Shown piece by piece: positions 28,643 to 29,114 of a stretch of 29,114 bases of DNA. Location of the stretch: assembly GCA_019648995.1 (NCBI GenBank), contig BLXT01007665.1, positions 128,288-157,401 on the forward strand. Reading direction: 5' to 3'. A program made the position numbers and the translations under genes. The DNA comes from Plakobranchus ocellatus. Lineage: Eukaryota; Mollusca; Gastropoda; Plakobranchidae. Positions within the stretch are counted from its first letter, which is position 1; each line of letters begins with the position of its first letter. The notes under the pieces are model-generated. The model was not told where the DNA came from. It did no database searches and saw only the letters and a program-made list of their open reading frames with translations.

Positions 28643-28870
28643 TTACTTTACTAATGTTCCATTACTACACATTGTCTAGATGTAATACTGAAACTTCTTT
28701 GGATTTACTCGTACACACCCAAAGTGTAAACTTATGAAACTTCTATTAATGTTACATTTATACACATTGTCTCAATGTAAGATTGATATTGAAACTTTCA
28801 TTGATGTTACATTTTTGCACATTGTCTAAATGTAAATTGAAACCTCTGTCGATGTTACATAAAAACAACA
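28643..28870. repeat. Degenerate tandem repeat, about four units
   Basis: The core gttacattt.tacacattgtct and following aatgtaa...ttgaaac recurs about four times with 45-65 base spacing. It lies in the intron upstream of e1. The rest of 28871-29114 is pyrimidine-rich simple sequence with no exon signal. Confidence 0.75.
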
Positions 28871-29114
28871 TTGCTATGATCTCTATGTAAGATCATCGTC
28901 AGGTACAAAACTAATTCTCTAGCCTTTTTTCTCTGTTTCTCTTGCTTCCTCTTTTTCTTTCATTCTCTTGTTCTTTTTCTTGCCTCCCCCCCACCCCCCC
29001 TCTACTCTTGCTTTCTCTTATCTCCTGATTCTCTTGCCCCCACTCCATTTCCCTGTCTCTCTTGCTCTCTCTTTTTCTTTTGCTCTCCCTCACCTCATTA
29101 TTGTTCTCTTCCTC

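Overview
This is eukaryotic genomic DNA. It has spliced genes with GT-AG introns of 0.4 to 1.8 kb, AT-rich introns full of homopolymers, tRNA-derived SINEs, TTAA-flanked miniature DNA transposons and many minisatellites. The protein is a close metazoan myosin V. Its intron-rich structure and the repeat style fit an invertebrate such as a mollusc or another lophotrochozoan, but the species cannot be fixed from the sequence alone.

One gene accounts for all the coding sequence seen: an unconventional myosin V (MYO5A-like) on the minus strand. I resolved 25 exons between 28574 and 1794. Every pair of adjoining exons joins in frame, for 3369 coding bases or 1123 residues if all are included. The window begins inside the motor domain, just before switch I; the P-loop and N-terminus lie beyond position 29114. 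It continues through switch II, the actin-binding region with loop 2, the SH1/SH2 helix, the converter, six IQ motifs, the proximal coiled coil and a Ser/Thr-rich linker. It ends in a second coiled coil, and the cargo-binding globular tail lies beyond position 1.

Layout in transcript order: 28574-13806, motor (e1-e13); 12822-10595, converter and lever arm with IQ1-IQ6 (e14-e16); 9990-5755, proximal coiled coil (e17-e21); 4651-3927, linker (e22-e23); 3061-1794, two paralogous phase-0 coiled-coil exons (e24, e25) that look like alternative versions of one segment.

The unusual content is in the introns. At three exon-intron junctions (the e24 donor, the e13 donor and the e10 acceptor) a tandem array of about 85-100 bp units has copied the end of the exon together with its splice site, leaving two or three decoy splice sites in the intron. 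There are also ten copies of one tRNA-derived SINE, nine of them in sense orientation with the gene and three with clear target-site duplications. Five TTAA-flanked elements resemble non-autonomous piggyBac elements, two of about 690 bp. Several 46-63 bp minisatellites create long but meaningless open frames. A 71-base assembly gap lies at 15399-15469. I found no complete second gene, no true tRNA or rRNA gene and no CRISPR array.
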